Source: Flavobacteriales bacterium UBA3477 (lineage in GTDB: Bacteria > Bacteroidota > Bacteroidia > Flavobacteriales > Schleiferiaceae). From it: a stretch of DNA of 13,199 nucleotides. Below the pieces are notes generated by a model, which worked only from the letters and a program-made list of their open reading frames with translations, was not told the origin of the DNA and did not search any database. The stretch covers positions 1 through 13,199 of the forward strand of contig DFQY01000042.1 of the NCBI GenBank assembly GCA_002378005.1, in the 5' to 3' direction. Made by a program: the position numbers and the translations under genes. Below are positions 1-7,765 of this stretch, one piece after another. Each line of letters opens with the position of its first letter. Within the stretch, counting starts at the first letter, position 1.

Positions 1-446
1 TCGCTAAGAATCAAAGAAGTACCGTTGTGAGAAGCTACATTGAATTCCTTCGTACTCAAGGCAGCATCTCCGGGCAGTTTGATATCCCAAGTTTGGTTTG
101 TGTCCACTAAATAGACTGAGTCCGAATCATACGTTTTATACCCCTTGATCTGTGCACGAACGAGCTGAGCACCTAGCGTTGAATACGTCAATTTTAAGTC
201 CTTATTCTCAATGCTCACCTCTTCGGCAACAAAGGCATTGGAATCTAGAACCGCTGGAGTCATTTCAACAGCTCCCGAAACTTCGTCTACTGCCGAAGCC
301 ACTTCTTCTACCACTTCTGTGCCGTTCGATTCTTCAACCTGTGGCATGTTGGCGCTCTGCCACCAGCCAAACCCCACCATAATGGCGGCAATGAGTAAGA
401 ATCCTATGAGTTGATTGCGGTCAAATCCCGCTTTCTGATTTTCCAT
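1..446 (-). CDS. yidC: Membrane protein insertase YidC, N-terminal part (3' end outside the window)
   Basis: YidC inserts and folds inner-membrane proteins, alone or with SecYEG. Only about the first 148 residues are present; the gene runs off the left edge. The protein starts MENQKAGFDRNQLIGFLLI, a short polar head followed by one transmembrane segment (about residues 12-27, ending GFGWW). Then comes an acidic, low-complexity linker rich in E and V (about 35-75). Next is the beginning of the periplasmic beta domain, where a stretch like ENKDLKLTYSTLGAQLV matches the family pattern of a late N-terminal strand with a TLGA/NKGG turn. The insertase core itself is not in the window. The ATG lies 3 bp after the pyrG stop, so the two genes are almost certainly cotranscribed; pyrG-yidC is a known neighbour pair in Bacteroidota. 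The identification rests on N-terminal features and context. Confidence 0.9.
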   Translation of the reverse strand, partial: MENQKAGFDRNQLIGFLLIAAIMVGFGWWQSANMPQVEESNGTEVVEEVASAVDEVSGAVEMTPAVLDSNAFVAEEVSIENKDLKLTYSTLGAQLVRAQIKGYKTYDSDSVYLVDTNQTWDIKLPGDAALSTKEFNVASHNGTSLILS

Positions 447-449
447 GAA

Positions 450-2063
450 TTATTTGTTTTGACGGTATAGGTCAGCTGCTTGAACAAAAGATACAAAAAG
501 AGGATGCGGATTAAGCACTGTACTCTTGTATTCTGGATGGTATTGTACGCCAACAAAGAATGGATGATCTTCAATCTCAACAACCTCTACCAAGCCGCTT
601 TCCGGGTTTATACCCGTTGCTTTCAAACCTGCGGCTACCAGCTCTTCTTTATAATCGTTATTGTATTCATAGCGATGACGGTGACGCTCGGTAATGGCCT
701 TTTCACCGTATGCACTAAAGGCTTTAGAATCTTGGCTGAGCTCACATTTTTGAGCACCTAGACGCATTGTCCCACCCATATCTGTTATGTGCATTTGCTC
801 GTCCATTAAGGCAATGACTGGCTTGCTAGACTTTGGATTTACCTCCGTAGTATTGGCATCCGACCAACCTAGGACGTTGCGCGCATATTCGATCACAGCA
901 GCCTGCATACCGTAGCAAATACCGAAATACGGAATCTTGTTTTCACGTGCATAATGTACTGTCGCTACTTTGCCTTCGAAACCTCGCTCGCCAAAGCCCG
1001 GTGCCACCAAGATACCGTCGAGTCCTTGACAGGTTTTCGCAGCATTCTTAGGAGTCAAGTGCTCAGAATGAATCCAACGCACCTTCACCTCTACTTCATT
1101 AGCCGCACCAGCATGAATGAAAGCCTCAGAGATAGACTTGTAACTATCCTTTAGCTCCACATATTTACCAATTAATCCAATTTCAACCGTACGCTTCGGG
1201 AACTTCAATCGAGTCAAAAACTCACGCCACTTGTCTAAATCTGGCTGGGTTTTTGTCGCCAATCCAAAGTGATCTAACACAACTTCGTCCAACTTTTCGT
1301 TGTACATCATCAACGGCACCTCATAGATGGTGCTCGCATCACGCGATTCAATCACATTGCGTTGACGAACGTTTGTGAACAGAGCCAGTTTGCGTTTGAT
1401 GTCTTCATCGACTGCGTGCTCTGAACGACAGACTAAAACATCAGGCTGCACTCCACTTTCGAGCATAGTTTTTACACTGTGTTGCGTAGGCTTAGTTTTC
1501 AATTCGCCTGTCACTTTTAAGAATGGCAACAAGGTCAAATGAATGACCATACAATTGCGTTCCAACTCCCATTTTAGCTGGCGAACTGATTCTATATATG
1601 GCAATGCCTCAATATCCCCTACCGTACCACCTATCTCAGTAATTACGATATCGAAGTTTCCGGTTTCACCCAGAATCTTCACGCGGTTTTTGATTTCGTC
1701 TGTGATATGAGGAATGACTTGGACTGTTTTTCCTAAATAATCTCCCCGGCGCTCCTTGTCAATGACGCTTTGGTATATTCTACCCGTGGTGACATTGTTT
1801 CCTTGAGAGGTCGGCGTATTCAAGAAACGCTCATAGTGACCTAGATCCAAATCTGTTTCAGCACCATCTTCGGTAACGTAACACTCGCCATGTTCATAGG
1901 GATTCAATGTTCCTGGATCAATATTGATATAAGGGTCCAATTTCTGAATGGTCACACGGTAGCCACGCGCCTGAAGGAGTTTGGCCAAAGAAGCCGATAT
2001 AATTCCCTTACCTAATGAAGATGTCACCCCTCCGGTGACGAAGATGTACTTTGTGCTCGCCAT
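450..2063 (-). CDS. pyrG: CTP synthase (glutamine-hydrolysing)
   Basis: This enzyme makes CTP from UTP, ATP and glutamine (EC 6.3.4.2), the last step of de novo pyrimidine nucleotide synthesis, in the cytoplasm. The 537-residue protein has the normal family length. The N-terminal synthetase domain shows the P-loop-like GGVTSSLGKG (residues 11-20), the metal/UTP region EDGAETDLDLGHYERF, and EIGGTVGDIE. The C-terminal class I glutamine amidotransferase domain has the nucleophile Cys383 in GICYGMQ and the His509/Glu511 pair in QYHPEYKS. The residue after the catalytic Cys is Tyr, where CTP synthases usually have Leu. An in-frame TTG 12 bp upstream (2075) would extend the protein by four residues. 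The ATG is preferred because family members begin just before the K-Y-I-F-V-T-G-G strand and because a promoter-like box at 2083-2090 would place the transcript start next to that TTG. It sits between the receptor gene (44 bp upstream) and yidC (3 bp downstream). Confidence 0.97.
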   Translation of the reverse strand: MASTKYIFVTGGVTSSLGKGIISASLAKLLQARGYRVTIQKLDPYINIDPGTLNPYEHGECYVTEDGAETDLDLGHYERFLNTPTSQGNNVTTGRIYQSVIDKERRGDYLGKTVQVIPHITDEIKNRVKILGETGNFDIVITEIGGTVGDIEALPYIESVRQLKWELERNCMVIHLTLLPFLKVTGELKTKPTQHSVKTMLESGVQPDVLVCRSEHAVDEDIKRKLALFTNVRQRNVIESRDASTIYEVPLMMYNEKLDEVVLDHFGLATKTQPDLDKWREFLTRLKFPKRTVEIGLIGKYVELKDSYKSISEAFIHAGAANEVEVKVRWIHSEHLTPKNAAKTCQGLDGILVAPGFGERGFEGKVATVHYARENKIPYFGICYGMQAAVIEYARNVLGWSDANTTEVNPKSSKPVIALMDEQMHITDMGGTMRLGAQKCELSQDSKAFSAYGEKAITERHRHRYEYNNDYKEELVAAGLKATGINPESGLVEVVEIEDHPFFVGVQYHPEYKSTVLNPHPLFVSFVQAADLYRQNK

Positions 2064-2082
2064 AGTTTGAATCAAAACAGCA

Positions 2083-2107
2083 CAAAAGTACCTCTTTTTG
2101 GCGCCAA
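2083..2107 (-). promoter_or_regulatory. Possible Bacteroidota-type promoter for pyrG
   Basis: On the minus strand, TACTTTTG (2083-2090) fits the Bacteroidota -7 consensus TAnnTTTG exactly, about 19 bases before the pyrG ATG. A TTG at 2105-2107 could act as the -33 element, but the spacing is only 14 bases where 17-23 is usual. The promoter is therefore plausible but imperfect. It would allow pyrG-yidC expression independent of the upstream receptor gene. Confidence 0.35.
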
Positions 2108-4420
2108 TTAAAAGGTAAAACTTGCGCTAATCGTAGGCATGATTGGGAGCTGATTCACGCGCTCCGCAGCTACGCGATCGTAGTAGAAAATATTCTCCCT
2201 ATTGTACATGTTGGTTGCCCCAATAACTACCTCAGCCTGACCTGTTTTCAACGTCGTACTATACTTCAGCGAAGCATCTAATCTGTGGTAAGTCGGCAAC
2301 CTATTTCCATTCAAGGTCCCGTAGAGCACGCTAGGATCGCCATTGGCCGTTGTGTAGTCAAAGTTTATATCGGGATTTCCAAATGGATCCAAGAAATCAA
2401 TTCCCGGGTAATAGCCTTGGGTCGGGGTGAACGGGAATCCCGTTCCTAAATTCCAACGCACACTCAAGAACCAGCGCTCCTCCTTGCCCATCTTCACATT
2501 TGCCACGAGGTTTACGTTGTGTCGACGGTCAAAATTAGGTGCATAGACTTGGATACCGTCGTCGCGTTGCACCTTGCTCCAAGCATAGACCCCCCAGAAG
2601 TAATAACGTCCTTTCTCAATCTTGACCAAAGCATCATATCCATAGGCCCATCCGTGCTCAACGATGAAGTCCTTACGCAAGATTTCCGGGCGATCGCTAT
2701 AGGCCGGCACATCGTCGTAGAGCTTGTTGCGGTTGATGTTGGAGATCTGCGAAAAGTCTTTGATATAAGATTCCACGGTCACATCCCAATGGTCGCCCAA
2801 ATCGTATTCGAAACCGGCTACACCATGAGTTGCTTTTTGGAGTTTGGAGGTAATGGGGCGGTCGCGGAAGCTAGACGGCAAATCCGTCGCACCAGATAAG
2901 AACCCATAAAAGAGGTTCACCACATCGCGGTCGCTATTGGCCGCTACAAGGTTCTGGCTATATTTTCCGCCGGATGCCTTAAACCTGAAATCTTCGGTAA
3001 TACTGTACTTCAAACCCAATCTAGGCTCTATACTGAGCTCACTTAACGAGCCATAATAATGGAAACGCAGTCCTGGCTCAAGAATCAAAAGCGTACCAAC
3101 TTTACGGTAATTAAAGAATCCTCCTAATTCCGTGGTACTCTCTTGCTGGTTCAACCCTAATCCAAGGGAATTGGTGTAGTTAAAGTCGGTAGTATATCCG
3201 ATCAGGTCAAGGCCGTATTTGATTTCATCCGCCTTCCCCAAAAAATAGGTAAAGTCCAAACCACCGTTAAAACCATTGATGGAAGAATTACGAGGCTGGT
3301 CTGGGTTCTCTGTGCTCGAGATGTAATAGTAGCTCTGAGCAAAATCGCCTTGAATGAGAGTGGCTGAGGCGGGTGGGATTACAGTGAAGTTTGCCCCATA
3401 TCCCCAACTGTTCCACTGAATACCTTGTGCACTATCCAACATAACGGCATCTGAGAAATTAAAGGCCTTAGCACTCAACTTCGAACCGCCCTTGCTTTGC
3501 GTAGTAAACTTCCCATAAATATCGTTGAATGTGAAGGGCAATCCCCCAAATCTAGTTTCTACATAAGGGTAAAAAATTGGAGCCGATTGGCGCAAATAGC
3601 TCGTCTTCCCACTCAAGAATAGGCTGTTATTTGCTAAGCCGTTCTTGTCCTTTTTTCCAAGCGGGGTTTCCACCAAGAGCTTGCTCATGTAGGTGGATGA
3701 GTAGAGTTTTCCCGTAGTCTCAGAACGGTTTCCGTCACGGGTTCGAATGTCCATAACCGAACTGTTTCGAGAACCATATTCAGCCCCAAAACCGGCCGTA
3801 TAGACCTTAGCACTTTGTAAAACATCGGTATCGAAAACGGAGAAGAACCCAATGCTATGGAAGGGGTTGTAGATGATCATCCCGTCAAGCAATACTAAGT
3901 TTTGAATGGGCGCGCCACCCCGAATGTATAATTGCCCCCCTTGATCGCCAGTGGTGACCACCCCCGGCAAGACGGAAATGGCTTTCATTAAATCCGGATC
4001 CCCACCTGCCGAGAAGGTTTCAATTGCTTTCGGATTTAGGTTGACCACTGCAGTGTTGACCTTGATTTTTTTCTCCGCACGCTCAATATTCAAATCAACG
4101 GTGTTCAGCATTTGTGAACCTTCGTCTAGGTAAACCTTTATCGTATTGGGCTTGATTTTGTAGATACGAACGGTCTCTCTGACGGTCTCAAAACCCAAAA
4201 AGCTCACGGTCACTTGGACCTCGCCGACCGGGAGATCCGCCAACTGGAAATAACCGTCCAAATTTGTAATGGTTCCGCGGTTTTCTCCCTCGATTACTAT
4301 GTTGACATAAGGAATAGGAGAGCCGTTGCTCTTTTCATAAACGAACCCGCGCAGCATTTGAGGTTGAGCATACACTACCGTCGCTAAAAGCAGGGAAAAT
4401 ATGGTTAGGAATCTCTTCAT
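2108..4420 (-). CDS. Orphan TonB-dependent outer-membrane receptor with CarboxypepD_reg-like domain
   Basis: This is a TonB-dependent outer-membrane transporter or receptor of unknown substrate. The 770-residue protein starts with a signal peptide (MKRFLTIFSLLLATVVYA, probable cleavage before QPQ). A CarboxypepD_reg-like beta-sandwich follows (about 22-100; LRGFVYEKSNGSPIPYVNI, then the TNLDGYFQLADLP turn), then the plug domain (about 115-235). The plug shows VLPGVVTTGDQGGQLYIRGG, LVLLDGMIIYNP and GFGAEYGSRNSS, matching the family's RGG and LDG motifs. The rest is beta-barrel rich in aromatic/Gly strands, ending in Phe (SASFTF), as outer-membrane barrels do. No SusD-like partner gene lies next to it, so it is not a standard polysaccharide-utilisation pair; similar stand-alone receptors occur widely in the phylum. 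It sits 21 bp after holA and 44 bp before pyrG, an unexpected place for a transporter. The substrate cannot be read from the sequence. Confidence 0.92.
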   Translation of the reverse strand: MKRFLTIFSLLLATVVYAQPQMLRGFVYEKSNGSPIPYVNIVIEGENRGTITNLDGYFQLADLPVGEVQVTVSFLGFETVRETVRIYKIKPNTIKVYLDEGSQMLNTVDLNIERAEKKIKVNTAVVNLNPKAIETFSAGGDPDLMKAISVLPGVVTTGDQGGQLYIRGGAPIQNLVLLDGMIIYNPFHSIGFFSVFDTDVLQSAKVYTAGFGAEYGSRNSSVMDIRTRDGNRSETTGKLYSSTYMSKLLVETPLGKKDKNGLANNSLFLSGKTSYLRQSAPIFYPYVETRFGGLPFTFNDIYGKFTTQSKGGSKLSAKAFNFSDAVMLDSAQGIQWNSWGYGANFTVIPPASATLIQGDFAQSYYYISSTENPDQPRNSSINGFNGGLDFTYFLGKADEIKYGLDLIGYTTDFNYTNSLGLGLNQQESTTELGGFFNYRKVGTLLILEPGLRFHYYGSLSELSIEPRLGLKYSITEDFRFKASGGKYSQNLVAANSDRDVVNLFYGFLSGATDLPSSFRDRPITSKLQKATHGVAGFEYDLGDHWDVTVESYIKDFSQISNINRNKLYDDVPAYSDRPEILRKDFIVEHGWAYGYDALVKIEKGRYYFWGVYAWSKVQRDDGIQVYAPNFDRRHNVNLVANVKMGKEERWFLSVRWNLGTGFPFTPTQGYYPGIDFLDPFGNPDINFDYTTANGDPSVLYGTLNGNRLPTYHRLDASLKYSTTLKTGQAEVVIGATNMYNRENIFYYDRVAAERVNQLPIMPTISASFTF

Positions 4421-4427
4421 TAATAAG

Positions 4428-4450
4428 GCTAAGGTACTGCGCTAAAGTAC
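4428..4450. repeat. Short tandem pair of 10-bp near-identical repeats before the receptor gene
   Basis: GCTAAGGTAC (4428-4437) and GCTAAAGTAC (4441-4450) match at 9 of 10 positions and start 13 bp apart. They fill the 21-bp gap upstream of the receptor ATG and run over the holA stop codon. They could be a regulator binding site or a chance duplication; nothing else supports either reading. Confidence 0.3.
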
Positions 4451-5455
4451 GCACTTGATAAGCCATTCTCTCAAATGTTCGTATTCATTTGCACTAGAAG
4501 GGGTCACACCTTTACATTTTCTATCAAACGCCAGGAGCTCTTCTAACATCACTAGAGCATGGGCACCACTGTAATGACGCGAGGCCTGTGCAAATTGTTT
4601 CAAGAAATAGGGATGAATCTTCAATGCTGTGGCGATGGACTTTTCGGGCTTGCCCTTCATGCTATGGTATTGCAACAGGTTGTTCACGAAATTGAACAAG
4701 ATGCCTGTGGTCATCTGTACGGGATGCTCTTTGGGATTTTTGCTGAAGTAATGGACAATTTTTAACGCTTTGGCAATATTGCGCTCGGCTATGGCCGCCA
4801 CCAACTCAAAGTTGTTATAGTCCTTACTAATACCGATATGACGCTCTATATCATCAGCGCTCAAATCACGTTTGTCGCCCATGGCTACATCGAGCTTTTC
4901 AACTTCCTTGTGTAAGCGGCTCAAATCCGTTCCTACCTGTTCAGCCATGGCGGCCACGACATTGGAGGAGCAACGGAAGCCCTTGGCGCCCAATTCCTTT
5001 TCCAACCATGGCATTACTTGGTAATCGCGCAGGGGATCGCTTTCCAAAAACACGGTGTTCGCTTTGATGGCTTTTCCGGCCTTGCTGCGCTTGTCCAGCT
5101 TTTTGTGCATGTGTCCAAAGGCCAGTACAGTACTGGGCTGAGGCTGCTCCAAATAACCCGACAACAGTTCCCAATCCGCCGCCTTCAAGTGCTGTGCTTC
5201 TTTGACCACAACAACGATGCGTTCGCTCATCATAGGAAAGCGCTTGGCCTCCTCGAGAATCTGCAGCATGTTCGTCTCCTTGCCGTACAATACGGTTTGG
5301 TTGAAACTACGCTCGGCTTCGTCTAATATTCCTTTCTCGATAAGTTGCAACAACTGCTGAGCATAGAAGGGCTCCTCACCCGCGAAGAAATAAACGGGAG
5401 CGTACTTGCCTGCCTTGAGGTCTTTGGCAATGCTTTCAAAGCTATGTGCGCCCAT
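4442..5455 (-). CDS. holA: DNA polymerase III subunit delta
   Basis: HolA is the clamp-loader subunit that opens the sliding beta clamp during chromosome replication. The 337-residue length is normal for the family. The N-terminal domain shows the typical opening, with PVYFFAGEEPFYAQQ (about 19-33) where the family has a Y-x-x-x-G-E/D-E-P/x-x motif. It continues with the EEAKRFPMMSERIVVVVKEA region (about 68-87), the family's 'P-F-x-x-x-R-x-V-x-V' strand. The middle segment, with EQVGTDLSRLHKEVEKL (about 171-187) and then the IERHIGISKDYNNFEL stretch, matches the conserved link to the C-terminal helical collar domain. The gene overlaps the rlmH stop by 1 bp (TAATG on the sense strand), which points to translational coupling and fixes the ATG start. 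The receptor gene follows after 21 bp. The call rests on motif pattern and length; delta subunits are poorly conserved overall. Confidence 0.92.
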   Translation of the reverse strand: MGAHSFESIAKDLKAGKYAPVYFFAGEEPFYAQQLLQLIEKGILDEAERSFNQTVLYGKETNMLQILEEAKRFPMMSERIVVVVKEAQHLKAADWELLSGYLEQPQPSTVLAFGHMHKKLDKRSKAGKAIKANTVFLESDPLRDYQVMPWLEKELGAKGFRCSSNVVAAMAEQVGTDLSRLHKEVEKLDVAMGDKRDLSADDIERHIGISKDYNNFELVAAIAERNIAKALKIVHYFSKNPKEHPVQMTTGILFNFVNNLLQYHSMKGKPEKSIATALKIHPYFLKQFAQASRHYSGAHALVMLEELLAFDRKCKGVTPSSANEYEHLREWLIKCVL

Positions 5456-5928
5456 TAGTCGTTGTGGTAGGGTTCGTTATTCAATATAGTCATGCCGCGG
5501 TAGAGCTGTTCTAAAAATACAACACGGATTAATTGGTGAGAGGTAGTCATTTTACTCATGCTCAGTTTGGATTGAGCAGCGGCGTACATGCGCTCGGAAA
5601 AACCGAAGGCACCACCTACCACAAACACCAGACGCTTTGGTCCAGCATTCATCCATTTTTGCATCTGTGTTGCAAATCCACGACTGGGGTATTCTTTGCC
5701 CTTTTCATCCAATAACACAACGGTATCTCCGGGTTGGAAGAACTTGAGAAATACATCAGCCTCGGCTTCTTTCAGTGCTTGTGGACTCAGCTTTCCTCCG
5801 CCTTTAACATCAGGTAGCTCGGCATATTCAAAAGAGATATAGTGTTTGAGGCGCCCCGCGAATAATTGGGCCCCTTCCCTAATGAATGGTTCAGAAGTTT
5901 TACCAATAACCGTGAATACAATCTTCAT
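5455..5928 (-). CDS. rlmH: 23S rRNA (pseudouridine-1915-N3)-methyltransferase
   Basis: RlmH is a SPOUT-fold enzyme that uses S-adenosylmethionine to methylate N3 of pseudouridine 1915 in helix 69 of 23S rRNA (EC 2.1.1.177), on the assembled 70S ribosome. From the ATG at 5928 the protein has 157 residues, very close to the usual family length. Visible motifs are VLLDEKGKEY (71-80), the SAM-binding knot loop VFVVGGAFGF (101-110), SMSKMTTSHQLIR (123-135), and FLEQLYRGMTILNNEPYHND at the C-terminus. The conserved EPYH is present. An upstream in-frame ATG at 5964 would add 12 residues (MFSMQVSIFVGH) that the family lacks and would run into the divergent promoter region, so it was rejected. It is the first gene of the minus-strand run and diverges from nadC with only 56 bp between the starts. 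Confidence 0.96.
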   Translation of the reverse strand: MKIVFTVIGKTSEPFIREGAQLFAGRLKHYISFEYAELPDVKGGGKLSPQALKEAEADVFLKFFQPGDTVVLLDEKGKEYPSRGFATQMQKWMNAGPKRLVFVVGGAFGFSERMYAAAQSKLSMSKMTTSHQLIRVVFLEQLYRGMTILNNEPYHND

Positions 5929-5984
5929 GTGCCCTACAAAGATGCTAACTTGCATTGAGAACACTAAAGGAATCCCCTAGGAAT
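5929..5984. promoter_or_regulatory. Divergent promoter region between rlmH and nadC
   Basis: These 56 bp separate the two divergent start codons and must carry or overlap the start signals for both operons, unless these lie inside the opposing genes. No full TTG-N17-23-TAnnTTTG was found on either strand. On the minus strand CATCTTTG, 11-18 bases before the rlmH ATG, matches five of the six fixed -7 positions, but no TTG lies at the right distance. No particular promoter is claimed. Confidence 0.35.
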
Positions 5985-6848
5985 ATGTCTGCTAAAGAAG
6001 ATTTTGTACCCAATTTCTCTTTGCTCGACCCCCAAATCGAATTTGCCATCCATGAAGATATTGGCGACGGGGATCATAGCTCCTTGAGTTGTTTATCTCC
6101 CGATAGCCGAGGAATGTCTGAACTAATCATGAAGGAGGACGGTATCATTGCCGGGATCGCCTTGGCGAAATACATTTTCCAAAAGATCGATCCCACAGCA
6201 AATTTTGATGCCGTTACAAACGACGGACAGTGGATCACCGCCGGCTCCATAGTGTTCACCGTGGAAGGCAACACAATCAAACTACTACAAAGCGAACGCC
6301 TCGTACTCAACTACATGCAGCGCCTTTCAGGAGTTGCCACCAAAACACACCACATGGTACAGCGCATTGCGCATACCTCCTGCCGGCTTCTCGATACTCG
6401 AAAGACCACACCTGGATTTAGAGTGTTGGAGAAATGGGCCGTCCGCCTTGGAGGCGGGCATAACCACCGTATGGGATTATACGATATGGTGATGCTCAAG
6501 GACAATCACATTGATTTCGCCGGCGGCATAGTGCCTGCGGTGGCCCAAGTACGGCAATACCTCAAGGTGCAGCAAAAAGAATTGGCCATAGAAGTAGAAA
6601 CACGCAATATTCAGGAGGTTCATGAAGCCTTAGCTGCCGAAGTAGACCGAATTATGTTGGATAATTTCGATATTGCCACCACCAAAGAGGCTGTTGCCCT
6701 TATTGGTGGTCGATGCGAAGTCGAAAGTTCCGGAGGAATCACAGAACATACCCTTGTATCTTTCGCAGAATGTGGCGTAGATTACATCAGTGTTGGCGCA
6801 CTGACCCACCACATCAAAGGGGTAGATATGAGCCTCAAAGCATTATAA
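5985..6848 (+). CDS. nadC: Nicotinate-nucleotide diphosphorylase (quinolinate phosphoribosyltransferase)
   Basis: NadC converts quinolinate and PRPP into nicotinate mononucleotide, CO2 and pyrophosphate (EC 2.4.2.19), the committed step from de novo quinolinate into NAD. The 287-residue protein is of normal length. Conserved blocks are HEDIGDGDHSS (about 23-33), SERLVLNYMQRLSGVATKTH (103-122), LLDTRKTTPGFRVLEKWAVR (135-154) followed by GGGHNHRMGLYD, MLKDNHI, VEVETRN, IMLDNF, and the C-terminal phosphate-binding VESSGGIT and ISVGALTH. The substrate Arg/Lys/His set of the family (in DTRKTTPG, GGGHNHR and KDN) is all present. A TTG start at 5955 would add 10 residues and reach towards the rlmH start region; ATG 5985 is preferred on family length. 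It is followed after 2 bp by the YihY-family gene, indicating an operon. Neither nadA nor nadB is in the window. Confidence 0.96.
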   Translation: MSAKEDFVPNFSLLDPQIEFAIHEDIGDGDHSSLSCLSPDSRGMSELIMKEDGIIAGIALAKYIFQKIDPTANFDAVTNDGQWITAGSIVFTVEGNTIKLLQSERLVLNYMQRLSGVATKTHHMVQRIAHTSCRLLDTRKTTPGFRVLEKWAVRLGGGHNHRMGLYDMVMLKDNHIDFAGGIVPAVAQVRQYLKVQQKELAIEVETRNIQEVHEALAAEVDRIMLDNFDIATTKEAVALIGGRCEVESSGGITEHTLVSFAECGVDYISVGALTHHIKGVDMSLKAL

Positions 6849-6850
6849 AC

Positions 6851-7765
6851 ATGGGAAACCTAGGCCAAAAAATTAAACAAATACTCTCCACGGTGAAACC
6901 GCCATTCTTCGACGGCCTTACCCTTTGGGACGTACTGAACTTCTTTTTCCGCGGAATTTACGAAGGCGCCATATCCTCGCGCGCTGGTTCGGTGAGCTTT
7001 AGTTTCTTCCTTGCCCTCTTCCCAGGAATCATTTTTATCTTCACCTTAATTGCCTACCTCCCTCTTGATTTTTTTCAAGACGAACTTTTCGACCTCCTGG
7101 CCACAGTCCTGCCACCAAGCACCCATGACATGGCGTTCGAAGCCATTGAAGATATCCTTACCATCAAAAGAGGCGGTCTCTTGTCAATCACCTTTGTGGC
7201 CGCGCTCCTCTTCGCGACGAACGGAACATTAAGTCTGATCGCCAACCTTGGGATCTCTTACCACAAAATCAACGTAAAAAAATTCTGGTCGCAGTATTTC
7301 AGTGCTTTCCTGCTGACCATCTTGCTCACCTTGTTGATCCTCATTGCCATTGTGGCCCTCATCTTCTCTGAAGGATTCACCGGCTGGCTATCGGAGCAAG
7401 GGTATTTGACAGAATATACCTCAGATATTATCGGGTGGGCAAGATTGCTCGTATTGCTCACAGCCACCCTGCTAGGAATCTCCATAGTGTACAACTACGG
7501 ACCTGTAAGTCGTCGCAATTGGCGATTTATAAGTCCAGGAAGCATCCTCGCTACCATTCTGATCATCGCATCGTCACAAGGTTTTAGTTACTACGTTGAA
7601 AATTTCTCGACGTACAACAAATTTTACGGCTCCATCGGAACCCTTCTAATCATGTTGTTGTGGATCTACGTAAATGCCTTCGGATTAATCATAGGTTTTG
7701 AATTGAACGCAAGTATTACCGGGGCCCAATTAGAAAAGGGCAACGACAACCACACCGCATCATGA
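6851..7765 (+). CDS. YihY/virulence factor BrkB family membrane protein
   Basis: This is a polytopic inner-membrane protein of the YihY/BrkB (UPF0761) family. The family was once mis-annotated as ribonuclease BN and has no agreed molecular function. The 304-residue length is typical. After a cytoplasmic N-terminus (about 1-45) there are about six hydrophobic segments (near 48-71, 108-130, 150-173, 195-215, 230-248, 260-287). Family signatures are the AGSVSFSFFLALFPGI start of the first membrane helix and the C-terminal YNKFYGSIGTLLIMLLW followed by GFELNAS. The first segment contains the family's SFS-LFP turn. A longer frame open from 6713 overlaps nadC and is rejected; ATG 6851 lies 2 bp after the nadC stop. 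Its own stop overlaps the next start by 4 bp (ATGA), so all three plus-strand genes are likely translated from one message. Confidence 0.9.
   Translation: MGNLGQKIKQILSTVKPPFFDGLTLWDVLNFFFRGIYEGAISSRAGSVSFSFFLALFPGIIFIFTLIAYLPLDFFQDELFDLLATVLPPSTHDMAFEAIEDILTIKRGGLLSITFVAALLFATNGTLSLIANLGISYHKINVKKFWSQYFSAFLLTILLTLLILIAIVALIFSEGFTGWLSEQGYLTEYTSDIIGWARLLVLLTATLLGISIVYNYGPVSRRNWRFISPGSILATILIIASSQGFSYYVENFSTYNKFYGSIGTLLIMLLWIYVNAFGLIIGFELNASITGAQLEKGNDNHTAS

Noticed and set aside
152..414. Two overlapping plus-strand open frames over the yidC start
   Set aside because: They lie opposite the clearly coding yidC N-terminus and have no family-like features; they are antisense shadows.
2064..2075. 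TTG start adding four residues to PyrG
   Set aside because: The family begins at the later ATG, and the likely transcript start would be too close to the TTG.
2085..2100. Possible terminator hairpin after the receptor gene (AAAAG-TACCT-CTTTT)
   Set aside because: The stem is only about five A/T-rich pairs with no GC core, and it overlaps a promoter-like box; too weak to call.
5929..5964. ATG at 5964 giving a longer RlmH
   Set aside because: RlmH proteins begin at M-K-I; the ATG at 5928 gives the typical 157 residues.
5955..5984. TTG start adding ten residues to NadC
   Set aside because: The extension has no family match and would use up much of the divergent promoter region; the ATG gives normal length.
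6713..6850. N-terminal extension of the YihY-family frame into nadC
   Set aside because: It overlaps nadC out of frame, is rich in Arg/His with no family match, and a proper ATG lies 2 bp after the nadC stop.
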